NCBI GenBank assembly: GCA_030248225.1
Contig: JASANE010020265.1
Location: forward strand, 1 to 64,000
Source: Trileptium ribeirensis
Taxonomy: Eukaryota; Nematoda; Enoplea; Enoplida; Thoracostomopsidae
DNA length: 64,000 nucleotides
Direction of reading: 5' to 3'
Shown here: in pieces, positions 22,080 through 34,090 of the stretch
Layout of the letters: each line of letters starts with the position of its first letter
Position numbering within the stretch: the stretch's first letter is position 1
Notes under the pieces: model-generated
Seen by the model: only the letters and a program-made list of their open reading frames with translations
Databases searched by the model: none
Told to the model about the DNA's origin: nothing
Translations under genes and position numbers: made by a program

Positions 22080-23892
22080 GAGAGCAGGGTAACCCTCAGA
22101 ACCGGTGGGGGTGTGGTAATGTCTAAATGAATAGCGTATTGCCCGATCCTTTTAAATGCTGATTTCCAAGAATTGTCAAAATATCGTCATAACCTCTTGC
22201 ATCTACTAATTAAGGCTTAGAGAGCACAACATTACTGAGTGTATACATGATGTAGATGCTGAAAGTTTAAACTGACTGAAGATACATAATCCCATGTTTC
22301 GTTTTAGGAAAGCTCAAAGAGTTGACAGTTTTAGATTTGCCCAATTTATTGCCATACACTAAAATCATCTTATTTCTTTTCTTATTTTACCATTGTACCG
22401 AGTCTACTCGTTTGTCGTGTTTGATTTTCGCTTTATGAAAGGGCTATTTAGCTGTTCGGAATATTATTTATACTACGACCCCAGTACTACTGTTATACTT
22501 GTCATGAACAACATGACATAAAGAGAAAACAGCATCGCAACTAGACGACACCGACAAACAGACCTTGTATCATTGAGAGTTTGATTGAGTCGATGCGCTT
22601 GTTCACCTTGGTACACCGGTAAGGCGTGGAGTAATACACCATATGTGCATGAGAACATGTCCACACGTGTGCGGAAACATTTAGCGTTGAAATTTTTGCG
22701 TTATTACTTCATGTCAAACTATATTTCAATGATGCCGGTTGCCGACGGTGGGAGGTGTAAGTGTATGTATTTGACATTTCACACGGAATCAAGCACGTAA
22801 CACGCTTTTCGAAAGTGGGGGGCCGACTCTAAATGGGAAAGGGGCATAGGGAAAAATTGCAGGCACCATAAGGGCAAAATTCTATTTTTGCCCAAAAGTG
22901 GGAATGGGCCGGGCCCTGCCCCCACTTGCTCCTCCCTTGTGTGAACTAGTGGTGTCACTGCCTATACGCAGCAGCCTCAGTCCAGCAGTTTTCATTTTCA
23001 GTTTGCCGAAATTCGTCTGAATATTTGAGCCCCATATTGTCAGTCGCATTTTCATTGCACGTTTATACATCGCAGGATTATAGCGCCACTTTCAGCTCGA
23101 TTTGTTTTTATAAGACTTGGAGCCCCTCCCCGTTCTGTAGCTTATGTCGACGCCCATGGATATTTTTATGAAATTCTAATGATACCAACTTATACTAATT
23201 ACACGCCTTATTATAAACCGTTTTGTTTGCCCTAGTCGAAACAAGTACAAAATAATAGTAACACACACATACACTACCATTGCTGACAAACTAGTAATTT
23301 AAAATATCGCTGTTCTCAAGCAAATAACACACGCTTCTTCTTAGTTCTTGGGTTCTTTACCTGGAGTTAGTTTTGTCAATAACTGTTTGTAGCAAACCGA
23401 ACATATTTGCTTTTCTTCACGGCTTTTGTAGACAAGCCTAGTTCGCTTATTCGTGTGATGTATTTGGCAAAGTAGCTTTCTATAATGCACATAGTGACAA
23501 TGTGACAATACTAATAGGCTTGGGCCTTCTTGTTAAATTTTTATACTGAAGCGATTTTGCTAACTAACGTGGCCGACCCTTTAGTAAACATGTCCTTGAC
23601 AAACTATATATAGCATAGGTGTCCATATGAGGCAGGGAGGGTTACTCTCCTCTCGCCCCCGCTCCGCCCTAATTCAAGTGCACCCTCTGAAGCCCCGCGC
23701 GTTCAATGCAATCAGGAGGTAAATAGCAAATATTTTAAGGGAAAATTGTGGTGTTAAAAACTATGAGGGAAAACAAAGGAGTGTCTATACTGTCCTGGCC
23801 TACCCCGTTTGAACTTCGTATTAATATGACAAACTGTCTCTAAAACAGAATTTGCAAATTATTTTGATACAGCGCTAACGCATCTAAGTAAT
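22080..23892. other. intergenic DNA, nothing recognised
   Basis: No gene is seen. Two short GC-rich patches (22810-22940 and 23630-23705) with runs such as GGGCCGGGCCCTGCCCCCAC stand out from the AT-rich surroundings and are probably repeat fragments. Confidence 0.5.
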
Positions 23893-24038
23893 AGTTGTAG
23901 CACAGCTATCGTGCGTTAAGCGATTTATAGGCACGGTTGTGACGAGTTCAATCGAGTGCTTTAGCACGAGCTTGAACGAGTTAAACAACACAACCGTGCG
24001 TACAAATCACTTGACGCACGCCTGGTTGTGCTACAACT
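23893..24038. mobile_element. palindromic foldback element
   Basis: Nearly the whole stretch is one inverted repeat with arms of about 70 bp and almost no loop. The left arm starts AGTTGTAGCACA and continues through GTGCGTTAAGCGATTT and GCACGGTTGTG; the right arm is its imperfect reverse complement, ending GTGCTACAACT. A third partial arm copy (GTGCGTTAAGTCATTTTGAT) lies at about 24070. This is typical of a small non-autonomous DNA element. Confidence 0.65.
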
Positions 24039-27000
24039 GACTTGTAATACAGCTAATTTAGCTAAACGTGCGTTAAGTCATTTTGATGCACGGCTTTAAC
24101 TATATAGGCTGTGTTACAATTCCTGTTATTACACTCACCAAATTTATGTTGATATTTATAAAGGATCTGTCAAAGCTATTAAGCGGCTGTGTTGGTAGCC
24201 TATTAATTAGTCGTTCGCGTTATCATCATAATTCGGTAGCGCCTATCCTTGTTTTTAAGTTCTGTTTGTCGATTTGGCTATTTCGCTTTGAGTATTATTG
24301 GTTTTTTAATAGATATCGACATTTTAAACACGTAACACGCCCAAGCTATATCAACAAGCAACATGTCACCTATTGACCAACATGGTTAAGAAGAACACAA
24401 TTTAACCGGGTATATGTAAAGAAAATAGTCCTGATATAAACTACTGTATTGGAAGCTATTAATATTGTGAAAAACAGCTCTTTTAGCAAGGCAGAGAGCA
24501 AATAGAGTACATTATTATGAGTAAATATTGTAGAAATGCTCATACGTAACATGTTAAAGGTGTAAACTGCAGTGACACATTTGTATAAAAAACAGGTCTA
24601 GACTCGTATCAAAAATTCGACGCCGAATTTTCTTTCCGACTGGCCAGCTTGTCTAAGGGTATTTTAGTCACAAACGACGTAAGCGATTTATTCAGATGAT
24701 AAAATCCAGGTATACTAACGTTAAACGTAAAACTATAAGTTGCTTCTAGTGTGGATATTATGTGCTTGATACGAGTTATGACGTGCCACCTATATAGACA
24801 TCGTGATTTAGATTCGAGGCACCGTATTCCACGGAACAGTACAACCGGGAGGGAAATGACAATAGTCCACTAACTATGCGGGAACAGTGTTCCTTGGATA
24901 GGAAAGTACTGACACTGTGGGCAAACCAATATGTGCCTCGCGGAATTTTATAACTCAATGTTCCAAACAGCAACAAATCAGCCGCATGGAAATCATTCAT
25001 CGATACATGTATACCAGAACACTGCAGGGATTTCACTGTTATATAGAGTAGATTCGTTCTATGATATAGGCTCCAAAAATGGTAAATTGGCGTTTCCGGG
25101 TCCCGCCCTTCTCGCTCCCCCCGGATTCAGGGATTTTCAAAGACTTCCCAAGATACTAAGCAATGTTGTATCATTTCAGCCAAGGGTAAAGGAAAATAGT
25201 AAACTATGAGCCGAAATAATCATAAATTCGCAGTAGGCCATGGCAACATTCCGATTCATGAACATTTGATATCTGTTGCTTATTTACAGTTTGTGAATTT
25301 AGCAATACTTTGTTAATACATCCAGTCTTGATGAAATGCTTCGTGATAATATCCAAAAATTAGCGTTCCATCAATATAAAAATCAGTCAGCAGGAACGAC
25401 ATCGTTCACATCAAGAGTGCTACAATAGGTGGAATCCATGTCGAATTATAGAGGTCAAACGATGTGAGAGCAGATATGTTTCTGTACTAGGATCACAAGC
25501 AAATGTCCAGTTTAAATTGTAATAATAATACAATAGAACCTACGCGATTTCCCAATGAAATTTTGTAAGTAAAAATACAAATAGGTACTACGTCTAAGTA
25601 AAATTTTGCAAATGAGCAGCTGGTTATATGCAATTATCTACAAACACGAAAATTTATTGAACAGTTTATCACATGTTTTTGGCGTGCAACAAATAGCCTA
25701 GAAGCATGCAGTAGCCGTATTAAAATTTCTGGCATATACTTCGATTCAATGAAAGGTTAAAAGAGAAAATATATGTGTAATTCTGAATTTAAAGCGTGGG
25801 GTTTGGCCCCGTGTTTCATTCATAAACAGTTGAACCACTACTAAGTCAACTGCACTTGTATTTAGTCAACATAGATCACATGTACCGTAAATATTTATTT
25901 TAACTGCAACAAACATTTGTAAGTAATATATATTTGATAGCAAGCTTATTTTGCAAGTTTATGGTATATGTGCTATGAATTTTCGAACCAGATTGTACCA
26001 ACCAATCTCAAGTTATATAGACAGCAACTCAACCAACAATGTGTTCGTACGACCTATGCGGAGTTCATAATGATAAGTTTTCATGGAGGACTTATTCGGT
26101 TTATATCATTACTACAGCTAACTTGGTTTATGCCGCGTACCTTGAAAAAAATCAACGCCATATGTTTGCTCTTTACTAGGTTATAGTCGATAACATCTTA
26201 ACGTGAACTAATGTTGGCACAAAGTGTTTTGTTAAGGGTTTTGTTTACCTTCGCTTGCAACAAAAGAAGATACAGGCAAATAAATTTTCATTGTAGACAC
26301 CATTCTGTAATCACATTGAAGAAATTTCCTCCAATCTGTTCCCTAGTTACAGGTGTTGCAATAAACATTGCGTTTTAGAACTGTAGGTATATTGCTGCTA
26401 CGAAACAGGATTATCTATTTTAGGATAAATTTATTCAGTAATAAATGAAAAATTACATTTTGGTAATTTTCTTTTGTTTGGTAAAAGTTATCTGCGAGTA
26501 ATTGCCTGTTGTCGAAGGCCACTTTCAAAAACTATCCTGCAATGCTATTATGCACACATTGATGTTTGCCGTAAAGTTCAAAAAAGCATTATAGTATTGT
26601 TGCCGAATTAATGTCTGCATAAACCCGGGGTAAACATCCAACGGTATAAATTTATTTACATATAGCTGAAGATATGTTTTTACTTTTCCAAAAGTAGTTC
26701 TGGTTAAGAAATATCTTATTTGGAATGTATCGTTAGGGTTTAACCCTCCATGCCCAACTCTGCCAATTGGCATTGATACACATTGCGACGCGTTGTGTTA
26801 ATTGGGTTTTCTCACGTGTTGTTCGCACGTCATGCGAGGTTTACACCTACAAACAGATCCTAGATAGGTCGCTAATTTGTGTTCGTCTCTTTCGTCTGTA
26901 CAGTCCATGTATATACTATTCCTAGCCCGGATCGTGTTTGCCAATATTGCACTGTACAGAAGCTAACTTTCACGTTAAATGGTAAATTTGGTAAATTATG

Positions 27001-29365
27001 CCTTTGCATCTTTTAGCTAACAGTAAAGTGACTCATTTTATTTGACAGTGTTTTTGTAACATTTTTTGACATTTTTTCGTACGAATCAGTTACTCTTTTG
27101 TCTTGTAGGCATAACGTCTATTATTTGGAATCTAGATATGTTTATGTTAGGTTTATGAGTAATTTTGAAGGTGTCTTTATAAAACGAAAAGAAATTTTGT
27201 TTTTAGGAAGCCACAGGGATTTAAAAACAGTTAATTCTCAAACATTATGACAAAATCTTCTTTATTCACGAAAAAGACTGAAAAGAATCACTACTACAAG
27301 AACAGTGCTGTGAAAGTCATGCATAATAGTACCTGTGTTACAATGCTCGCTTTGTCCAATGTGTATTCATTGTTGTTCTATTATGGTTTTACTTATTGAG
27401 TGATATACATTGTTTATACCTAATGAAATAAATTACAAGTTCGAAAAATAATTACTCGGAATGCATTTCATAGCGGTTGATCTTCTGCACAGTTAAGGTA
27501 TCCCTTAAATACAATTCCCAGCTACCCTCTTAGAAGCTGAGCCTTTAAAACATTTAATTATGATGATTTTGGTAGCACGCATAACTTAATAAGACTGCCC
27601 CAATCGATATCGGTAAGAAAGCAATATCTTCAATTCGTTGCGAATTGAAGTTCGAACCTTCGATTGGCAACTGAATTTGGCAATTCAATATGATCTTGCG
27701 ATTCAACTTGAGAGAGGAGTTGAAACTTACATTCCTAGCTTCACGCCTTGACCAATTTTCTTTGGAAGCCCTATATTTCATTATTTTATGTTATAAAACA
27801 ATTAATTTGCTTATTTTTAATGCAACCTCTATAATTCCTGTATGGGTCAACGGATGTGACTAATCTTAGTTTCATCATGTACAGTCTAACATTTTATACT
27901 TCAATCACACAAGTTGGAGCGCACGGGTTCAACTTTTCAAGCCTAAATTTAGGATTCTTAGATCTCTTCGAGTATTTGTTTATTTTTCACTTTATGCAAA
28001 ATCGCCAATTTACGTCATGATTCCCACTTTTTCTGAAATTACATGTTTAGACAATTTCATTTATGAACACAAAATTAACAATTTGTATTAGTTTGGGTTG
28101 TAGTTAGAACCACACCACTTTCGGCACTTGCTATAAATTTAAATATAGTTTATATTTTGCCTCTGTGCTAACTAAACTATACCATTCTTTTGTCAGAACC
28201 GCCACCTTTCAAATAGATACCAATTTGTTAATTTGAACTGACGTTGTTGTTGTAATCAGATAGTCTCGAATGTACATCGAACTTGCCTTGTTATCGTTAT
28301 GGCTTACCAGCTCACTCGCTTCGGCTTATTGTTTACACGAAAGGTTAACTGTAGCAAAATAGTCGCTCTAGCATCAGTGTACATAGCCATAATCCCGATG
28401 ATACACTGTGTTTACACTGGGTATGGTAGTATTTGAAAACCAACACCTAAAGCTTTTCATTAGTGTATCTAAACTGCGATCACATGCAAAGCATGTATTG
28501 ATCATTCCCACCAGGGAATCCAGCATATGTGATGTATACCACTACTAGAAATAAGATCAGTTGTAATACTAGTAATGTATTAAGTGGCTGATTTGATTGG
28601 TGTGTCATCAACTGAGATATTTGCGCCGATATGTCATTTACGATTGGTTTATGATTGAGGACGTGTGGTTTATGGAACGGTCTTTTCGATGTATTGACGA
28701 GTAGCCACTATGGGTGGATGTATATATTACCATGTTAATGTTTTTAGTGATAAGACCAAAATTAGTCATTACGAGTTTTACACGGATAGGGCACATTGGA
28801 TGCACAGTAATGTGAAATGTCATATCCTATTAATTTGCTGAGTAGGTAGATAATAATTGAATTTAGGCATACAAGGAATTTGTAAGGGTTCTTATTTTAG
28901 TGAAAAACGTATGTCCTCAGGAACATTAAGCTCAGCGTTTCCGGCTAAAATTATTGCAATGCTTACACGTGTTAAATCTTCAATTTTCGCATTTTGACGT
29001 TGTACTGTCGCAATGCGTATACAGATGAGCCATACGTGGATTTACTTAATCTCTAGATTATCTTAGCCATTAACGAAATTCACTATTGGAAAATTTTGGC
29101 AAAAATATGTACGCAGGAAGTTAAACCTTAGTAGTTCCTTCTGTAGTCTTCGCATTACCGACATGTGCTTAATCATCTACGTTTCAGATTCTTCAAGGTG
29201 ACACAACCTCATAGTTCAATCTATAGAGTCTATAGACAATCTCATAGTTATGCATGAGTAAACTTAAGCTGCGCCGCCTACCATCCTCTTTTGAAATCAT
29301 GAACAAAACGTTGTTAGAGAACAAACCACTAATTACAATAGCCTAACGTATTTCCAAACACTTCC
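24039..29365. other. AT-rich intergenic DNA
   Basis: I found no coding sequence, RNA gene or clear repeat in this 5.3 kb. Open frames here are short and of biased composition. Confidence 0.5.
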
Positions 29366-30567
29366 GTTCTGCGAACGCTTAGTATGTAATTACAAAACGT
29401 TTAAGTTACGTTAGCTAACACAATGCACCTTTTTACACTTTCATCATAACTGAGTTCCGAAACGCTAAATAGGCTACTTGAGTTTAGAAATTTTTCGTTA
29501 TGCTAACACAATTCTTGATATTCTTAACGGTCTGATTGGTTCGCAAACAGTTCTATGATGTATACAATTCTATAAATTTTGTGTGCAAACCAATAGAGCT
29601 CTATTATGCAAAAAATTGTTCGCGAACATCAAGCTGCTGTTGAGATCAAGCTGTTGGCGAACACACATATATGCCCAAACACTACGTTAATACTAAAAAG
29701 GATATTAACTATGCGTTTATTGTTTGCGAACGTGTGTCCATAACTAAAATATGTTAAAAAAATAATGTGAAAATCTTAATCAACTTTTAACCATGAAATC
29801 CGGGAGCCGAATACAGTATATCATTAAATCCGTATGTTTTGTTCGCGAACATGACATCGTTCGACCATCGACGTGCATGATTATTTTGCTGGAAATTGCA
29901 AGTCAACGCTTTAATGTTAGCATTTCCTAGTTAAAAGTGTTCGCGAACGTCACAAATTTTTGTTCGATAAATGGGTGCGTTTGTCTTTACATATAAAAGC
30001 CTGTTGAACATTGATGTGGTGATATAATACGGGGTAGCGAACACTGGTCCCATACTTCAATTAACTTAATTACGAGTGAAATGTCGAAAATAGCAAGAGT
30101 AATGCAAAGAAAAATGTTTACGCACGACACCCAAAACCTTCGCGAATATCATATTCGTGTGTTCATTGTTTTAATAATTGTTTCTAAGCATATATATTAA
30201 AGTGAAGACGTTCTTGAACATCACACACCTGAACGGTCATTGCTTATAAACCAGTATTATACCAGTCACAGTAGTGCGTCATTCACAGATAAATGTGTGC
30301 ACTTAGTTGACATCGTCAGCGTATACACACGTGTATTTGGAAACATTACGTTTGATAGTATGTAACATCCTTCGTAAGTTCCAGAAATTTTCAGTTGAGT
30401 TATTGTGCAAACGGCGTTAGCGAACGTTTGGAATATAACAGTAGATTATTATTATATTAAGTTCACGAACAACATTATGAAACGGAAAAATGTCGTGTTT
30501 ACGTTCGATAACAAAATCGAAAACTCACGAATTTAACCTTTAGTTGAGAAGTAAGGTGTTTGCTAAC
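29366..30567. promoter_or_regulatory. cluster of GTTNGCNAAC palindromes
   Basis: Over about 1.2 kb, more than ten copies of a 10-bp palindrome occur. Three are perfect GTTCGCGAAC (29618, 29841, 29939). Others are GTTAGCTAAC (29410), GTTCGCAAAC (29539), GTTGGCGAAC (29653), GTTTGCGAAC (29722), GTTAGCGAAC (30416), GTTCACGAAC (30462) and GTTTGCTAAC (30558). Spacing is often about 95-120 bp while the DNA between is not visibly repeated. Either a regulator-binding array or a very decayed satellite would explain this. Confidence 0.5.
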
Positions 30568-30796
30568 ACTTCAGAAGCAATCATCAAGCAGACTATTTCT
30601 TGTTCATTTACGTTTTGAATGCATTACCTGAAAGCCCCATTTTTGTTCTCATATATTTTTATGGATTTCGTGTTACTGAACAAGCTATTGCCAATCGCTA
30701 ATTTCAAAAAAGGATGGAAGGCGACACAGCTTAAATTTACCCATGCATTAAATCTATAGATTCAGCACACTATTGTAATTATATTCTAATCATTTG

Positions 30797-30925
30797 AACG
30801 CCCAGCTCATGCTGGGAATGTCTCAAATTAGCTTTTGCGAGACTTGTAATATAGAAGAAACTTCGCAGCATGTAATTCTAACAGCGCCTCTGAACTATGT
30901 AAAAATACATATGATCTGCATCTTA
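30797..30925 (+). pseudogene. LINE ORF2 C-terminal remnant
   Basis: A short open frame reads NAQLMLGMSQISFCETC, then NIEETSQHVI, like the C-terminal cysteine motif of non-LTR retrotransposon ORF2 proteins (Cys-x2-Cys, then ETxxHVL). The later Cys of the motif is missing (TAP where CP is usual). No RT core is seen upstream, so only a fragment remains. Confidence 0.35.
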
Positions 30926-31372
30926 GGGATATTATTAGTTTCCACCATACATTTCCGCAAAGTCCGAAGTCTTAGGAAGCGTCTGCCGCTCGGCGAGGAG
31001 GGACGCAGTCTAGGAGTGGAAGGGTTGTTGACGACTTGTGAGGGTTAGAGGGGTTCGAACATCAGGATTAATCCCCTAACTCCCAAGAGCATATATGATT
31101 TCCGTCAAAGTGGAATTAAAGAAACAGATTCGCTGTAGAATAAAGTAGATTTTGAACAACGTAACGACACATTTTTGCCTAAACCTGACATTAATCTTAT
31201 CTATCTATTTACTATGTATCTATTTACTGTTTGCTTTACTAACTATAGATAACGCTGAACTCATTTTATATTACAATAATCATCTGATGCCAATGATTTA
31301 ATCCACTCTTAGACTGTAGCAAATGTTCGACAATAGCGATTACGTTTGAATGTGATGTGCTGTTATCACGCT

Positions 31373-32200
31373 GGATGCGAAGCATCGTTGAACACGTGCT
31401 CCATTTTGCTTGTTACCAACCGAGCATGGTAACCTAGATATGATATTTTTGGTAACCTAGTCTGGATGTGAAGCATCGTTTAATATGTTCTCCAGTTTGC
31501 TTCTGTCACATACCGAGCATGGTAACCTAGATATGATATATTTGGTGACATAGTCTGGATGTGAGGCATCGTTGAAAACGTGCTCCATTTTGCTTATGTC
31601 ACCAACCGAGCATGCTAACCTAGATATGATATTTATGGTAACCTAGTCTAGATGTGAAGCATCGTTGAACACGTGCTCCATTTTGATTATGTTACCAACC
31701 GAGCATGGTAACCAAGATATATTTTTGGTAACCTAGCCTGGATGTGAAGCATCGTGCAACACGTTCCCCATTTTGCTTATGTCACCAAAAGAGCATGGTA
31801 ACCTAGATATGATATTTTTGGTAACCTAGTCTTGATGTAAAGCATCGTTGAACACGTGCACCATTTTGCTTATCTCACCAACCGAGCATTGTAACCTAGA
31901 TATGATATTTTCGGTAACCTAGTCTGGATGTGAAGTATCGTTTAACACGTTCTCCATTATGCTTATGTCTCCAAACGAACATGGTAACCTGGATATGATA
32001 TTCTTGGTAACCTAATCTGGATGTGAAGCATCGTTTAACAGGTTCTCCATTTTGCCTATGTCACGAACCAAGCATGGTAACCTAGATATGATATTTTTTG
32101 TAACCTAGTCTGGATTGGAAGCATCGTTGAACACGTGTTCCGTTTTGATATTGTGTCCAAGGGAGCATGTTTAAACAGATACAATAAATATCCTTACTAA
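31373..32200. repeat. 93-bp tandem satellite, about nine copies
   Basis: Copies of GGATGTGAAGCATCGTT start near 31373, 31464, 31557, 31649, 31739, 31833, 31925, 32019 and 32112, so the period is about 90-94 bp. Each unit has GAGCATGGTAACCTAGATAT followed by a second GGTAACCTAG. Copies differ by scattered changes, and the last one decays. Confidence 0.9.
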
Positions 32201-32348
32201 GCGTACGAAATAAATTTTGGGCAAAAACACAACATTGTCGAACGCCAAAGGTTGTTTTGTAAAGTCTCATTAAAAATGTTTCCAGTGTTCCATTACGACT
32301 GAAACGCAGCTGTCTATTTAGATAAATAGATTTAAGTGAATACAAAAT

Positions 32349-32600
32349 TTAAGAAAACACTCATATATTTCATATATTGCTGGTTTTTATATATAAATTT
32401 AATAAAACCCTTGGAGATTTCTTATATTGCTGATTTTTATATAAATTTATGAAAACACTAAGAGATTTCAAGTATTACTGGATTCTTTATATTAATTTAA
32501 GAAAACACTCAAAGATTTCGAATATTGTTGATTTTTATTTAATAATTTAAGAAAACACTCACATATTTCGAATATTGCTGATGTGTATTTATTAATTTGA
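32349..32600. repeat. 50-bp tandem repeat, five copies
   Basis: Units built around AAGAAAACACTCAAAGATTT and AATATTGCTGATTTTTAT start near 32351, 32401, 32449, 32499 and 32549. It directly follows the 93-bp satellite and lies about 0.8 kb upstream of the receptor start codon. Confidence 0.8.
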
Positions 32601-33315
32601 AATCAAATATATTAACGGAATCCAATTAAGATGAGAGTATTCAATGTTCAAGTCGATTTTCAACCTTGATGCATGGAAGGAGCTACAGTTTAGGTACGAT
32701 AATTATATGCATTCCTTACAAATATTTCGGGTACCGAATTGCCTCAATTTTTCGACGACGAGGTTAGAAATTAAAATGGTTAAAATATATACATATTTTA
32801 ATCGTTGACAATCAAAGTTTTTCAGCATTCCTTCCATACATTATTACACATTTATCCTGAAAATTTGCAAAATTCGCAAATGTGAAGATATTCTGAAAAA
32901 AATATTCTTTTCAGATGTTTCAAGCCAAATTTGACACATACCTTATACATGGTATAATTTTATTACGCAATAATTCGAATGTCAACGACCATTGAATCAC
33001 AGCAGTGGTGAGAAACACCAGATTTTCACGCTCTGGCTCAGCTCGGCTCTTCAACCATCATAGCAGGCTCGGCTCGGCACGACTCTAGAGCCCAGCCAAG
33101 CTGCGGCTATCCCCGCCTAGATCCTAAATTCTCTCGTCTACCATCTGCTACAAATCCTGCCAGCATGAGTACAAAACATACCACCCATTCATATTGATTT
33201 TTGTTGGTATAGATTTTAATTGAGACAACAGTTAATAATTTCAATAATGGAAGCTGATAATCTTATATTGAAATCCGTCAAAAGGCACACCTTATAACAC
33301 TTTTAGTACACGTCG

Positions 33316-33336
33316 GTTATTGTGGCATCATTTTCA
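33316..33336 (+). promoter_or_regulatory. acceptor-like site upstream of the receptor start
   Basis: ATTTTCAG ends at 33336, about 50 bp before the ATG at 33386. In nematodes this position and sequence would suit a spliced-leader acceptor; an ordinary 5'-UTR intron is the alternative. Confidence 0.3.
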
Positions 33337-33385
33337 GTTTTCGCATGTGTCCAAATGCTAAACTTTTAAAACTTTATTCTTCAAA

Positions 33386-34090
33386 ATGAATCAGTTAGTC
33401 ATTTTGTTCAGTTTTGTAGTGTCACATGTTTTCTCACATTTCACATTGGTATACTGCGGTGAGTATGTACAACCGCCGGACTGCGTCCATGATTCGAATA
33501 TTCTTGTGACTAAAATGTTAGCAAAACACGATCGTAGACGTGTGCCAAGCTCCGGTGATTTATCGTACGAATATGGCGGTGCCTCAGAGTCAGTACTTGT
33601 TACTGTCGAAATTTGGGTACAAGAAATCTCAAAAATTATCGAAGCCTCATCAGAATTCGAGCTTGACATCTACGTAACTGAACAGTGGGTCGATCGATCA
33701 CTAGCATTCGAAGATTTTAATCCCTGTAAGCGAAATTTGTCGTTGGATGCGGATGCTTTGCTTGGTCAAATTTGGACTCCAAACAGCTGCTTTGTCAATT
33801 CAAAAAATGCCTCTATTCATCGCTCTCCGTATCGCAATGTTTTTCTTATGATATACGCAAACGGAACAGTTTGGGTCAATTATCGTCTCAAAATAATTGG
33901 ACCATGTGCAAAAGACATGAAAACATTTCCAATTGATCATCAACGATGTTCGCTAACGTACGAGAGCTACAATCATAATGTTGACAACGTAGTTATGCGA
34001 TGGCTGGAGCCGGTGCCGGTAATCCTTCTAAACGCTGTTCGACTTCCGGACTATGAGCTGATCAATTTCCATTGGAACCGTATTGAAAAG
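33386..34090 (+). CDS. Cys-loop ligand-gated ion channel (GABA-A type), exon 1
   Basis: Residues 1-235 of a receptor subunit. They start with a hydrophobic signal peptide (MNQLVILFSFVVSHVF) and form nearly the entire extracellular ligand-binding domain. Visible features are FELDIYVTEQWVD, an NPC...NSC cysteine pair around IWTPNS, HRSPYRNVFLMIYANGTV, and the Cys-loop CAKDMKTFPIDHQRC with exactly 13 residues between the cysteines. NGTV and others are glycosylation sites. The exon ends IEK|GTAAGA in phase 0. The sequence resembles the nematode GAB-1/LGC-37 group of GABA-A-like subunits, which form chloride channels in neurons or muscle. With the later exons the protein has 396 residues. The start is the first ATG and gives a good signal peptide. 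Confidence 0.88.
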
